Source of the DNA: DATJIG01 sp050260515
Lineage (GTDB): Bacteria; Pseudomonadota; Alphaproteobacteria; SMXQ01
DNA: 64,000 bases
Direction: 5' to 3'
Assembly: GCA_050260515.1 (NCBI GenBank)
Contig: JBLNCI010000015.1
Location: 1-64,000 of the forward strand
Shown: one piece after another, positions 25,403-34,396 of the stretch
How the letters are laid out: the number at the start of each line of letters is the position of its first letter
Numbering within the stretch: the stretch's first letter is position 1
Notes under the pieces: generated by a model
Databases searched by the model: none
What the model was told of the DNA's origin: nothing
The model's input: only the letters and a program-made list of their open reading frames with translations
Translations under genes and position numbers: made by a program

Positions 25403-25996
25403 TCAGGCGCGGGCCTCGGCGCGCGAGTAGCGCCATACCGCGGCGGGCGGCAGGTTGTTGGCGGCCCAGCCCATCAGCTTGCCGGTGATGCCGAGCTCCT
25501 TGCGGGGCAGCGGCGACAGCGGGGAGTAGGTGTACTGGAGGATTTGGCCGCCCGTGCTCATCACCGCGAAGCACGCATCGACGATCGCCTGATGGAACTC
25601 GCGCGGCATGCCGATCATCGGAATGCCCGAGACCACGGTGGCGATGCGGCCCTGGACCTCGGCGGGGAGAATCTCGGTCAGCTTGGTCGCGTCGCCGGTG
25701 ATGATCCGGAGGCTCGGGAAGCGTTCGGCGAGAACCGCCGACATCTTCGGGTCGAGTTCCACCAGGATCAGCCGATCCGTCGGCAGGCCGGCATCGATCA
25801 GGGCGCGCGTGATGGCGCCGGTCCCTGCGCCGAGCTCGAGAACGTACTCGTCCGTGCCGCGCTTGATATGCGAGGCGACGAGCTGGGCGAGAGCATACGA
25901 CGAGGGGATGATCGCGCCGACCTTGCGGGGATTGGCAAGCCAGCGGCGAAAGAAAAGGCCGGTTTTAGTGTCGGCGGGACGGCTTGTGTTGCGCAC
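25403..25996 (-). CDS. pmtA: phospholipid N-methyltransferase, PmtA-like
   Basis: A 197-residue class I SAM methyltransferase resembling Rhodobacter/Sinorhizobium-type PmtA. It has FFRRWLANPRKVGAIIPSSY at the N-terminus, the SAM loop VLELGAGTGAITRALIDAG, LVELDPKMSAVL and the GIPMIGMPREF segment. PmtA methylates phosphatidylethanolamine towards phosphatidylcholine at the inner membrane. Close relatives also include rRNA methyltransferase-like KsgA homologues, but the IIPSS motif supports the phospholipid group. Confidence 0.78.
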   Translation of the reverse strand: MRNTSRPADTKTGLFFRRWLANPRKVGAIIPSSYALAQLVASHIKRGTDEYVLELGAGTGAITRALIDAGLPTDRLILVELDPKMSAVLAERFPSLRIITGDATKLTEILPAEVQGRIATVVSGIPMIGMPREFHQAIVDACFAVMSTGGQILQYTYSPLSPLPRKELGITGKLMGWAANNLPPAAVWRYSRAEARA

Positions 25997-26103
25997 GGGA
26001 CCCCTCGGGCGATGTGGTCAGGAAATGTCGGCTAAAGCCGCGCCGAATGCAACGGTCATGCCTCGCAATGGAATCAGCCATTTAAAAGGCCTCCGAGGGG
26101 CCC

Positions 26104-26247
26104 TTACATGTCATCGCGCTCGTATTTCTCCCGCTCCAGCCGCTCCTCGAGCTCCTTGCGACGCTTCTCGAGCTCCCGGCGTTCCCGCTCGGCCTTCTCC
26201 TCCGGCGTCTCCGGAGCCTTGTTCGATGCATCTGTGGAATCGCTCAT
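26104..26247 (-). CDS. 47-residue charged coiled-coil protein
   Basis: A short frame MSDSTDASNKAPETPEEK followed by one continuous Glu/Arg-rich helix (ERERRELEKRRKELEERL) and KYERDDM. Heptad-like Leu/Glu spacing predicts a coiled coil. SD GAGGAG is 7 bases before the ATG. No family is recognised. Its clean Shine-Dalgarno and biased composition support coding, though it is short. It stands alone between the PmtA and RfbC genes. Confidence 0.6.
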   Translation of the reverse strand: MSDSTDASNKAPETPEEKAERERRELEKRRKELEERLEREKYERDDM

Positions 26248-26309
26248 GACTCGCTCCTCGGTGGCGGCGGTGTGGAAATCGTAACGCCGGATGCCGGCAG
26301 TGCCAATGT

Positions 26310-26855
26310 CTACCGGCGCACCACGTCCGCCAGCGGCGGCAAAGCCGCGTCCTTCTCGGAGATCACGACGGCGTCGGGCAGCGGCCAGCGGACGCCGACG
26401 GCCGCGTCATTCCAGCGAAACCCAACAGAGCTTTCGGGGTGGTAGAACTCCGACATGTTGTAGAGGACCTGCGTACGGTCGGCGAGCGTCTGGAAGCCGT
26501 GGGCGAAGCCCTCGCCGACATACAGCGCGACGCCGTTCTCGGCGGTGAGCTCGACCCCCACCCACTCGCCGAACGTGGGCGAGGCCGGCCGCACGTCGAC
26601 GGCGACGTCGTAAAGCGCCCCGGCGACGACACGCACCAGCTTGGCCTCCGCGTGCGGGGGGCGCTGGAAGTGCATGCCGCGCACCGTGCCGCGCGCGTCG
26701 TTCACCGACACGTTGCACTGCACGACCGCCGGGTTGAGCCCCGCCGCCTTGAACTCGTCGACGCAGAACGTCCGCGCGAAATAGCCGCGACTGTCGCGCA
26801 GCGGCACGATCTCGACCGTAAAGACCCCATCCAGTCGTGTTGGCTGGATTCGCAT
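26310..26855 (-). CDS. rfbC: dTDP-4-dehydrorhamnose 3,5-epimerase family protein
   Basis: A 181-residue cupin-fold epimerase. Family marks: LRDSRGYFARTF, the catalytic His in GTVRGMHFQRPP, and VGEGFAHGFQTL, with YHPESSVGFRWND near the C-terminus. It epimerises dTDP-4-keto-6-deoxyglucose at C3 and C5 in rhamnose synthesis. rmlA, rmlB and rmlD are absent from this window, so it may serve another deoxysugar or rely on genes elsewhere. The ATG at 26855 has GGAGG upstream and excludes a 14-residue extension. Confidence 0.85.
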   Translation of the reverse strand: MRIQPTRLDGVFTVEIVPLRDSRGYFARTFCVDEFKAAGLNPAVVQCNVSVNDARGTVRGMHFQRPPHAEAKLVRVVAGALYDVAVDVRPASPTFGEWVGVELTAENGVALYVGEGFAHGFQTLADRTQVLYNMSEFYHPESSVGFRWNDAAVGVRWPLPDAVVISEKDAALPPLADVVRR

Positions 26856-27016
26856 CTCAGTCCTCCTCACGCACGCGTCACCGCGCGCCGCCGCCATCTG
26901 ACGAAACTACACGACTTCGCGACCGCCGCCTCGGGGCGGGTGCGCGGAAACGTTGAAAAGCGTCGGGAACCCCTGTAAGCACCGGGGCGACCGTCCTGTC
27001 CCGCGCCTCGCCGACG

Positions 27017-28306
27017 ATGCACAGCCTCAAGTACCTCCTCAGCGCCCTCGCCGCAGGCCGCCTGCTCAAGCGGGCCAAGGTCCTCTTCCTCTACAGCTAC
27101 TATCTCGCGATCGAAAAAATCAATCCGCGATGGGGCCTCGAGCGTCCGCGCTTCCGCGTCGAATCCGATCCTCCGACGCCGGTCGAGCGCGATCGCACAT
27201 CCGGCATCGAAATCCACCTCGTCAGCGACCACGACGCCCGCGCCGAGTTCGGCCAGCCCGACGCTCGGCGCCAGGCGCTGGTGACGCGGATCGCCGACAA
27301 GTTCCGCACCGCCCGGTGCTTCACCTGCGACGCGGCACTCACGCCGATGATCCAGGTGGTCAACGCCGCCGACGCCGCCGACTTCATCGAGGTGGCGTGG
27401 TGCCCCTCGTGCGACGGCCTCCAGTACTCGGTGATGCCGTCGAAGGCCTGGATCTCCGGCTGGTACGCGTCGTTCTGGGACAGCACCGGAACGACCGACG
27501 AGAAGCTCGAGGAGCGGCGCACGACGTACCGCTACTTCCATCGCCTCGCGCCGTACCTGCCGAAGCGCAAGCTCCGGGTGCTCGACATTGGCGCCGGATA
27601 CGGCGAGAAGATCCGTCCATTCGCCGAAGCCGGCCACGAGGTCCACTGCACGGAGGCGACGACGCGGCGCGCCGAGTACCTGCGGCAACATGTCACGCCG
27701 CACGTCTATTTCGGCACGCTCGACACGCCCGACGTCCGCGAGAGTCTCCGTCGCAACGGGCCCTTCGATCTGATCTTCAGCTATCACGTCGTCGAGCATA
27801 TCTACGACGCGCGCAAGGAGCTGCAGATTCTGCGCGACATCGCCGCGGACAACGCGATCTTCCACCTCGCCATCCCGGAATTCTACAAGGAGGGCATCCT
27901 CAACAACGTCTATGCGCTGGAGCATGTCGCCAGCTTCAGCCGCCGCGCGGCGAAGACGCTGCTGGCCCAAGTAGGCTTCGAGACCGTCGTCGCGAAGGAC
28001 GATCTGTTCCAGTACTACAGCAACTACTGCCAGTTCCTGATCGGCCGCAAGGCACGCAACGGCAACGCGGTCACCGTTGAACGCAACCCCGATCCGGAAC
28101 GCTGCGCGCGCTATCTTGCGGAGGCGCTGCGGCTCGACACGCTGGCAGGCATGAACGGTTCGACCTTCAGCTACCGGTACAATGGCCACCGCAAGCTCAC
28201 CTATCGGATCAGCAACGAGTCCAAGGCGAAATGCCGCAACGTCGGCGGGCATCTTCCGATCCGCATCTACCACCACGATCTTCCGCTGTTCTGGATGCAA
28301 TCGTAG
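27017..28306 (+). CDS. class I SAM-dependent methyltransferase, glycan locus
   Basis: A 429-residue protein. A middle part carries two CxxC pairs (ARCFTCDAALTP and WCPSCDGLQY, about residues 100-135) that could bind zinc. The methyltransferase domain follows with LRVLDIGAGYGEKIRPFAEA and FDLIFSYHVVEHIYDARKEL. A C-terminal domain of about 120 residues is unassigned. It is related to methyltransferases of surface-polysaccharide clusters. It stands head to head with rfbC and 7 bp before the PhyH-like gene, with which it is probably cotranscribed. Confidence 0.82.
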   Translation: MHSLKYLLSALAAGRLLKRAKVLFLYSYYLAIEKINPRWGLERPRFRVESDPPTPVERDRTSGIEIHLVSDHDARAEFGQPDARRQALVTRIADKFRTARCFTCDAALTPMIQVVNAADAADFIEVAWCPSCDGLQYSVMPSKAWISGWYASFWDSTGTTDEKLEERRTTYRYFHRLAPYLPKRKLRVLDIGAGYGEKIRPFAEAGHEVHCTEATTRRAEYLRQHVTPHVYFGTLDTPDVRESLRRNGPFDLIFSYHVVEHIYDARKELQILRDIAADNAIFHLAIPEFYKEGILNNVYALEHVASFSRRAAKTLLAQVGFETVVAKDDLFQYYSNYCQFLIGRKARNGNAVTVERNPDPERCARYLAEALRLDTLAGMNGSTFSYRYNGHRKLTYRISNESKAKCRNVGGHLPIRIYHHDLPLFWMQS

Positions 28307-28313
28307 TCGATCG

Positions 28314-29261
28314 ATGGCCACAGCGACCGAAGCCCTCCGTCAGTTCGTCCTCGACCCGATCGCCAAGCGCAGTCCGGCCCTGTTTCTGTTCCGGCTGCTC
28401 CAACTCGTGCACGAACGGACCAGCGGCCGGCACGACGCACGTCTGCGCGGGATTGCCGCAGCGCTGAAACCGAAGATCGCCCTCCCACCCTCGGCCATGC
28501 TCGACGACACCGCCGTCGGGGCGGCCGTGGCCGAGCTCGAGGGTCGCGGCTGGTCCATCCTGCCGTATCGCCTGCCGCCATCCGACATCGCCGAGATCCG
28601 GGCGTTCGCCGCGGCGACGGAGGCTTATGTCGACGATCCGCAGGTCGGCGTCCGCGTCGATCCGGAGGCGCCGCCCGGCGACCATGCGCGTTACCAGTGG
28701 CGGATGCGCGATCTGCTCGCACTTCGAGCCGTACAACGGCTGATCGCCGACAGCGCGCTGCATCGCGTCGCGCAGGATTACATCGGCTGCCGTCCCCTCC
28801 TCGCTCATGTCACGATGTGGCTCGATGTCATCCACGAGGGCGTGTTCGACGCGCACGTCTACCACTGCGACAACGATGGGCCGGGGTTCCTGAAGTACTT
28901 CATCTATCTCAGCGACGTCGACGTGGATTCGGGCGCCCACACCTTCATTCAGGGCAGCCATCGCATGAAACCGGCGCAGTTCCGCACCTCGGCGCGTTGC
29001 GACCGCGACGCGCTGCTCGCTCATTACGGGCTGGAGAACGAAATCGTGTTCACGGCGCCGGCCGGAACCATCCTGGCCGAGGACACCGCCGGGTTCCATC
29101 GCGGCATGGATCCGAAGACCCGGCCGCGCCTTTTGCTGCAACTTCAGTTCTCGGCCGTCGACATTCCGCACGTCGAGGAGTTCGCGCTCGGCCGACCCAC
29201 GATCGCGCTCCCGGGCATCGACCGCGGAATCCGGAAGATCGGGCGGAAGTTCCTCGCCTGA
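28314..29261 (+). CDS. phytanoyl-CoA dioxygenase (PhyH) family protein
   Basis: A 315-residue Fe(II)/2-oxoglutarate-dependent oxygenase. The facial triad reads as His and Asp in DAHVYHCDNDGPGFLK, and the distal His in TAGFHRGMDP with the 2OG-binding Arg in KTRPRLLLQLQF. PhyH relatives in glycan or natural-product loci hydroxylate small molecules or sugar parts. It follows the methyltransferase gene by 7 bp, so the pair may act on the same product. The 3' end converges with the glycosyltransferase gene. Confidence 0.82.
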   Translation: MATATEALRQFVLDPIAKRSPALFLFRLLQLVHERTSGRHDARLRGIAAALKPKIALPPSAMLDDTAVGAAVAELEGRGWSILPYRLPPSDIAEIRAFAAATEAYVDDPQVGVRVDPEAPPGDHARYQWRMRDLLALRAVQRLIADSALHRVAQDYIGCRPLLAHVTMWLDVIHEGVFDAHVYHCDNDGPGFLKYFIYLSDVDVDSGAHTFIQGSHRMKPAQFRTSARCDRDALLAHYGLENEIVFTAPAGTILAEDTAGFHRGMDPKTRPRLLLQLQFSAVDIPHVEEFALGRPTIALPGIDRGIRKIGRKFLA

Positions 29262-29281
29262 ACACCTGCCGCGTTGCCGCG

Positions 29282-30763
29282 TTAGGCGCCGCGGCTTGCC
29301 GTCGCGGCCGCCACCCCGAGCCGCGCAAGATGCCGCCACAGATACGCCCGGGTCGCCCGTACGTTGTCCGGCGCCATCACGGTGGGCACGAACCAGGGAT
29401 CTGAGATCACGAAGTCGTCGCCGACCGCCAGCAGCCTGGCGAGCTCACGTTCCTTGTCGGCCTCCGTCGGCGCCACGTGATCGGCGATGACGCGCTCCAG
29501 AAAGGGCCGCAGCTCTCCAGGCGCCGGCGCACGATAGCACAGGTGCGAGAAGAACGACCGGCCGAACAGGACCGCGGGCTTACCGAGCAGCCACGCTTCC
29601 AGACCGATGGTCCCCGTCACAGTCGCCACGATCGAGGCGCTCATCATCAGCTTGCGCGTGTCGATCCGCGGATGGGCGAGCACTAACCCCGGTTTGCGGC
29701 GCAATTCGCGATAGAACGCGATCGGGCGCATGCCCATCATCGCCGGATGTTCCTTGACGAGGAGTCGGTATCCGGGCGGAAGGCTCAGCAACAGAGCGTC
29801 GATCACTCGCGTTTGATCCACGTAATAGGGCTCGAGCCCGTTGATCGACGATTCGGGCGTGTATTGCAGGGCGTAAAGGACGAATTTCGGCGGCAGAGGC
29901 GCGGCGGCATCGCGCGCGTCGAAGTAACGCGCCGCGACCAGGTCGAAACGTCGCCGCCGCACCCGTGTCATGACGCCGAGAATGTGACGTGTTATCCGCA
30001 TCGCGAATGTCTCTTCGGACGCGTGCAGCCGCTCGCGGGTGTGGCGGAGCCAGGAGCTGACGATGATCCGCCTGAACCAGGACGGCTTCGGGGGAATCGT
30101 GCGCGGATAGCGATGGCCCGGTTCATTGCCGATGCCCGCCAGGTAGTGGTCGATAACCTTCCGCGCCGCGATGCGATCGCCGTCGGTATAGTCGCCGAAA
30201 TAGGCCGGCAGCGTCTCGACGGCATCGGGCGCGAAGTAGGCGCGGCCGAGGAAACGCAGGCCGGTGTAGTACAGCACACCGATACCGAGATCGCGGCACA
30301 CGTTCATCAGAATGAAGCCGTCGACCGTCTCCAAATCCGGGAACAGCACGAAGTCCGGGTTCATCCGTCGAAGAAACGCGCGATACACCGCATCCATCGC
30401 CGCCGCCCGCCGCATCTGCTCGTCCTTGTCGAGCCAGCGGTAGCCGTCCTTGTCCTTGAACAACCCGGAGACGATACCGTCGCCGCTCGCCAGCGCGCGC
30501 TCGAGATCGGCCGAGCTGTTCGCGGCGTAGCGTTCGCCGAACCGGTCGTACAGGTAGCAGCGCCGATCGTCGGGAACGACCCCGTCCAACACGTAGCGGA
30601 AATGACCCTGCGGCTGGATGACGCTCCAGTCGATCGAGTCGCCGGCACGCGCGCACTCATCGATCAGCGCGCGGAAGAACAGCGCGGTTGACGAGAACGC
30701 ATAGATGCAGATGCGCAGCGGGGACCCCGCGTCGCGCACGGCACCGTTCTCAGGCGCGCTCAT
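29282..30763 (-). CDS. capsule-polysaccharide-type glycosyltransferase (KpsC/KpsS-like)
   Basis: A 493-residue protein. The C-terminal half is GT-B-like: YALQYTPESSINGLEPYYVD, LVKEHPAMMGMRPIAFYREL, and ATVTGTIGLEAWLLGKPAVL followed by SFFSHLCYRAP, the nucleotide-sugar pocket of capsule (Kdo-transfer) proteins. This fits transfer of an acidic nine-carbon sugar made by the pse genes upstream. No signal peptide. It is the last gene of the 14-gene operon; its start overlaps the HprK-like stop by 4 bp. Confidence 0.78.
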   Translation of the reverse strand: MSAPENGAVRDAGSPLRICIYAFSSTALFFRALIDECARAGDSIDWSVIQPQGHFRYVLDGVVPDDRRCYLYDRFGERYAANSSADLERALASGDGIVSGLFKDKDGYRWLDKDEQMRRAAAMDAVYRAFLRRMNPDFVLFPDLETVDGFILMNVCRDLGIGVLYYTGLRFLGRAYFAPDAVETLPAYFGDYTDGDRIAARKVIDHYLAGIGNEPGHRYPRTIPPKPSWFRRIIVSSWLRHTRERLHASEETFAMRITRHILGVMTRVRRRRFDLVAARYFDARDAAAPLPPKFVLYALQYTPESSINGLEPYYVDQTRVIDALLLSLPPGYRLLVKEHPAMMGMRPIAFYRELRRKPGLVLAHPRIDTRKLMMSASIVATVTGTIGLEAWLLGKPAVLFGRSFFSHLCYRAPAPGELRPFLERVIADHVAPTEADKERELARLLAVGDDFVISDPWFVPTVMAPDNVRATRAYLWRHLARLGVAAATASRGA

Positions 30764-31806
30764 CGGGACGCCAAGCCTCTCTTCGCGAGCTCGGCGACGA
30801 GGAGTCCGGCCCATTGCGTTGGATCGACGCCCGACAGGCGAATCGCCGGCGTCCGATCGGCAACGCGCGCAAGCCCGCCGAAATAGGCATTGGTGATCGC
30901 CGGGATGGTAAAGCCGCCGCGCTCGCCCCCGATCATCAGATGGCGGACGAACATGTCGTGGTTCCACTCGAATTCGTAGCGGTTCATGCCGAGAATGAAG
31001 TCGCGAAGCGACGCATCGCCGGCAGCGACCGTCGACAGCGACGACGGCGCGTCGGAGCGGTCGAGCATCACGATCGCGGCGAGCTTCGCGCCGCGGTATT
31101 TGGCGGCACGCAATTCGTCGTAATTCTGAATCTTGGTTTCGTCGAGCGTGTATGGGCCTGCCAGCACGTCGAGGGTATCGGCGCGCACGAAGCAGATGTC
31201 CTCGGCGAGGTAGTCGCCACCGAGCGCCTTGCGGGTCGCAACCGAGGTACTGGTCTTGCCGGTGTTGGGCAGCCCCATGAAGATCAGGCTGAACCGTCGG
31301 TCAGCCGGTCCAGCCTCGATGGCGGCGCCGTGAAACGGCAGATAACCGCGGAGCACCGCGGCGGCCAGCGCCACGTTGTTGACCGCCTCGTCGATGCTGG
31401 AGAAGCGCGTCAGGCGGCTGCGGCTCTCCCACACGAACGTCTTCGTCACCGTGAAAACGATGCGCAGCGGCTCGAAACATTCGATCCGCACCCGGCCGAA
31501 CGAGTTCGGCAGGCGCCCCATGTAGAAAACGTCGGGCTCGTGCATCGCGTTCGCAAAGTTGCAGTTGCGGTAGTAGAAGCCGCCGCCGCGCTCGAAGTAG
31601 CCGGTTTCCGGCGAATCGAACACGGACCGCGCGAACGGCTGCTCCGCGACGAGCCGCACCGCGATGTCGATCTCGGGAATGACGCTCGCCGCGTCGGCGA
31701 GCGGATATGTCAGGCGCGGGTTTGCCACCTGCATCTCGCCGAGGCGGACCCCGTCCAGGCTCAAGCGGGTGAAGGCGTTGATGTAGATTTCGGTCGGCGC
31801 AGTCAC
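30760..31806 (-). CDS. HPr kinase-like P-loop protein
   Basis: A 348-residue protein with a central P-loop fold. PFHGAAIEAGP then FMGLPNTGKTSTS form the strand and Walker A arrangement of HprK/PEP-carboxykinase-like ATPases; YLAEDICFVRAD follows, with Asp/Glu residues that may bind magnesium. The N-terminal part (residues 1-140) is unassigned. Bona fide HPr kinases phosphorylate HPr Ser; here the substrate is unknown and no HPr gene lies nearby. The location inside a nonulosonate operon suggests a role in glycan assembly or its regulation. Confidence 0.72.
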   Translation of the reverse strand: MTAPTEIYINAFTRLSLDGVRLGEMQVANPRLTYPLADAASVIPEIDIAVRLVAEQPFARSVFDSPETGYFERGGGFYYRNCNFANAMHEPDVFYMGRLPNSFGRVRIECFEPLRIVFTVTKTFVWESRSRLTRFSSIDEAVNNVALAAAVLRGYLPFHGAAIEAGPADRRFSLIFMGLPNTGKTSTSVATRKALGGDYLAEDICFVRADTLDVLAGPYTLDETKIQNYDELRAAKYRGAKLAAIVMLDRSDAPSSLSTVAAGDASLRDFILGMNRYEFEWNHDMFVRHLMIGGERGGFTIPAITNAYFGGLARVADRTPAIRLSGVDPTQWAGLLVAELAKRGLASR

Positions 31807-32927
31807 GACAGCACGGCCTCGGGCCCGTCTTCGAGCAGGGCATCGATGAAGAACTTCACGCCCCAGTTGGGAATCGCGGCGCGCATGTAGCGGCCGGTGA
31901 TCGGCGCGCTGCCCGGCACGCCGCCGTGCAGCCGCGAATCGTCGGATAATATCTGCCGCGTTTCGACGAAGTCGAGGCTCTTGCCCGCCTGCTCACGCCA
32001 CGTGGCATCGCCGGTCCGTCGCGCGAGGCGGAAGCAGACCCCCGCCCACTGCGCCAGGCCGGTGAGACAGAGCTCGTGGTTCGCCACGCCGTAGTCGGAC
32101 CGGTACTGCGAGCGCAGGGCGCCGTCCCGCTCGGCGATTCGCCGCAACGCGTCGGCGAACGCGAGCGCGGCGTCGGCGAAGGCCGTCTCTGCCGTCTCCT
32201 CCGCGCCGTCGAGCAGCCCCTCGATCACGTACACCATGGTGTGCAGGTACGGCGGGCTTTCCTCATCGAACGACAGATGCCGGAAGAAACCATTGGCCTC
32301 CTGCTGGGCGACGGTCCAGCGCAGATTGCGCACTCCGCTCTCCCGCACCGCGGCGTCGTCCAGGATCCGCCCGGCGATCGTGAGGGCCGCGCCGACCCGC
32401 GAGTAGTACGAGTGCGGGATGCCGTTGTAGGCGTGGCGAACGAAGCTGCCGTTGGCCTCCTGGACGGATACCAGCCAGCGCGCGGCGCGGGCGAGCGCCC
32501 CGCGATCGGCGAGATCCGCGGCGCGTTCGGCAAGGTCGTTGAGGCCGATCAGGATCTGCCCGGTGTCGAACACCTGGGGACGCCCATGGAGGTCGTGAAA
32601 GCTGCCGTCGGGCTGCTGGATGGAGACGAGCCAGCGCGAGGCCGCGGCGATCGAATGCCGATAGGCGGCATTGCCGGTCAGGGCCGCCACGCGACGCAGC
32701 GTCGGCAGAATGTACCCGGTCGTCTCCGGGTACGGCCGCTGCCAGCCTCGCAGCAGATTGAAGGAATGCGCGTAGCCGGTCCCGCCGGCCGCGCGCTGCG
32801 CTTCGAGCAGCCAGTCGGCGGCGGCGCGGAGACGGACGCCGGGGTCCGCCGGCCGCCGCTGGCCCATGGCGGCGCGCCACAACAAGGGGGCGGCCGCGAT
32901 CGCCCGGATGGCGGTGTCGATCCTCAT
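31803..32927 (-). CDS. alpha/alpha-toroid protein with QxxxGSF repeats
   Basis: A 374-residue helical protein with repeated motifs of the type WLVSIQQPDGSF, WLVSVQEANGSF and QQEANGFF at 35-70-residue spacing. These Q-x(3)-G-[SF]-F units resemble alpha/alpha-toroid enzymes (terpene cyclase/prenyltransferase repeats, unsaturated glycosyl hydrolases, glucuronyl epimerases). No DXDD or other catalytic motif is certain. It overlaps both neighbours by 4 bp. A glycan lyase, epimerase or binding role is a guess from context. Confidence 0.65.
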   Translation of the reverse strand: MRIDTAIRAIAAAPLLWRAAMGQRRPADPGVRLRAAADWLLEAQRAAGGTGYAHSFNLLRGWQRPYPETTGYILPTLRRVAALTGNAAYRHSIAAASRWLVSIQQPDGSFHDLHGRPQVFDTGQILIGLNDLAERAADLADRGALARAARWLVSVQEANGSFVRHAYNGIPHSYYSRVGAALTIAGRILDDAAVRESGVRNLRWTVAQQEANGFFRHLSFDEESPPYLHTMVYVIEGLLDGAEETAETAFADAALAFADALRRIAERDGALRSQYRSDYGVANHELCLTGLAQWAGVCFRLARRTGDATWREQAGKSLDFVETRQILSDDSRLHGGVPGSAPITGRYMRAAIPNWGVKFFIDALLEDGPEAVLS

Positions 32928-34396
32928 CCCGAGATGGTCCTCAGCCGGCTCCGGACGATGAAGAACAGCATGGCCACCACCGCTCCGTAGGCCGGCGTGC
33001 CGGCCGCGAGCCGCGCCCAGCTGCTTACGAAGGGCGCCGCCGCGAGCCGCGCGCAGAGGAATGCGACCGCGGCCGCGAAGCCGGCGTAAACGGCGTAGCG
33101 CAGCACCCGTCCCCACCGCGGACGGATGCCGAAGCGGCCGGTCAGGACCGCCATCGCGGCACAACCGCCGACCGCATTGACGAGCAGCATCCACGCGACG
33201 CCCTGGGTGCCGAGGTCGAGGACACGAACAAAGACGTAGCCGCCGGCCGCGAGAATCGCCGCCGAGGCGAGATAGTAGAGGTGCATCCACGACACCCGGT
33301 CGACAATCAGCAGCATGCGCGCAAGCGGCGTCGTCACGACCGAGGGGACGACCGACAAAATGTACACGCCGAGCACGTCGGCCGTAACTCGCGCGGCATC
33401 GGCGTCGAAGCGCCCGCGACGAAACAGGATGTCGGTCGCTTCGTAGGCGAAGCACAGGCCGAACACCGAGGCGGGAATCGCGAGAACGACCAGCCCGATC
33501 AGCAGACGCTCGAGCTTCTCGTCGCGCCGCTCGTGCTCCGACAGCGGCACGATGTAGATCTCGCGGAACGTGAGAAGCCCGGTCAGGCCGGTGATGATCT
33601 GGCCCGCGAAGCCGACCGCCGCGATGCCGCCCGGCGGCACCAGCGACTGGTAATGGCGATCGATCATCGCCGTCACGCTGCCGGTCTGATTGGCGACATA
33701 GAGCTCGCCGACGCTGCGGAGGACCGCGCCGACACCGTCGGCGCGGCCGCCCGACAGCGACAGCAGGCCGGTGCCCGCGACGAGGAGGACCAGGGCAGCA
33801 CCGTAGCCGGCGGCGTAGGCGAGCGGCAGAATCTCGACGCGGTCGTGGACGGAGACGAGCACCGCGATTGAGACGACACCGATGAGCAGCTCGGCCGCGA
33901 ACACGCGATTGAAGGCGCGACGGCTCTTGTGCCATGCCGCGGCGGCGTAATACGGCAGGCAGAGAACCACCCATGGCGCGAACGACCATACGAGCTCGGA
34001 CACCGCGCCGCGCTCGCCGACGTCGAACCCGGTCGCCACCAGCGGAACCAGCAACGGTGTCACCGCGATCAGCGCCGCGGCGGCGGCGAGGCCAAGCCCG
34101 CAGCTCACCCGGAACAGCGCGGTGGCGAGCGACTGGAAGCCGGCATCGCCCCGGACGGCGCGGGTCTGGACCAGCCGCGGCACGACGGCGGAATCGAACG
34201 TCGCCGAAAAGGTAAAGGCGACGATCGTCGCCACCGCGTAGGCGACGAGGTAGACGTCGAGGTCGCGCGAGATGCCGAAGTACGCCGCGATCAGCACCTG
34301 GCGGACGAACGCGAGCGCCTGCACGCCGATCGAGACCCCGACGGCGGACGCAACGACGCCGACAAACCGGCGCGGCGCGGCGGCGAGATCAGCCAT
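32924..34396 (-). CDS. MurJ-like/oligosaccharide flippase
   Basis: A protein of about 490 residues with roughly fourteen transmembrane segments and MOP-superfamily features: VQALAFVRQVLIAAYFGISR, FSATFDSAVVPRLVQTRA and DILFRRGRFDADAARVTADV resemble MurJ-type lipid-linked glycan flippases. It would move the undecaprenyl-linked nonulosonate glycan or repeat unit across the inner membrane. Start at 34396 (8-bp overlap with the previous gene) is preferred; an ATG at 34420 is possible and neither has a strong SD. Confidence 0.85.
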   Translation of the reverse strand: MADLAAAPRRFVGVVASAVGVSIGVQALAFVRQVLIAAYFGISRDLDVYLVAYAVATIVAFTFSATFDSAVVPRLVQTRAVRGDAGFQSLATALFRVSCGLGLAAAAALIAVTPLLVPLVATGFDVGERGAVSELVWSFAPWVVLCLPYYAAAAWHKSRRAFNRVFAAELLIGVVSIAVLVSVHDRVEILPLAYAAGYGAALVLLVAGTGLLSLSGGRADGVGAVLRSVGELYVANQTGSVTAMIDRHYQSLVPPGGIAAVGFAGQIITGLTGLLTFREIYIVPLSEHERRDEKLERLLIGLVVLAIPASVFGLCFAYEATDILFRRGRFDADAARVTADVLGVYILSVVPSVVTTPLARMLLIVDRVSWMHLYYLASAAILAAGGYVFVRVLDLGTQGVAWMLLVNAVGGCAAMAVLTGRFGIRPRWGRVLRYAVYAGFAAAVAFLCARLAAAPFVSSWARLAAGTPAYGAVVAMLFFIVRSRLRTISG

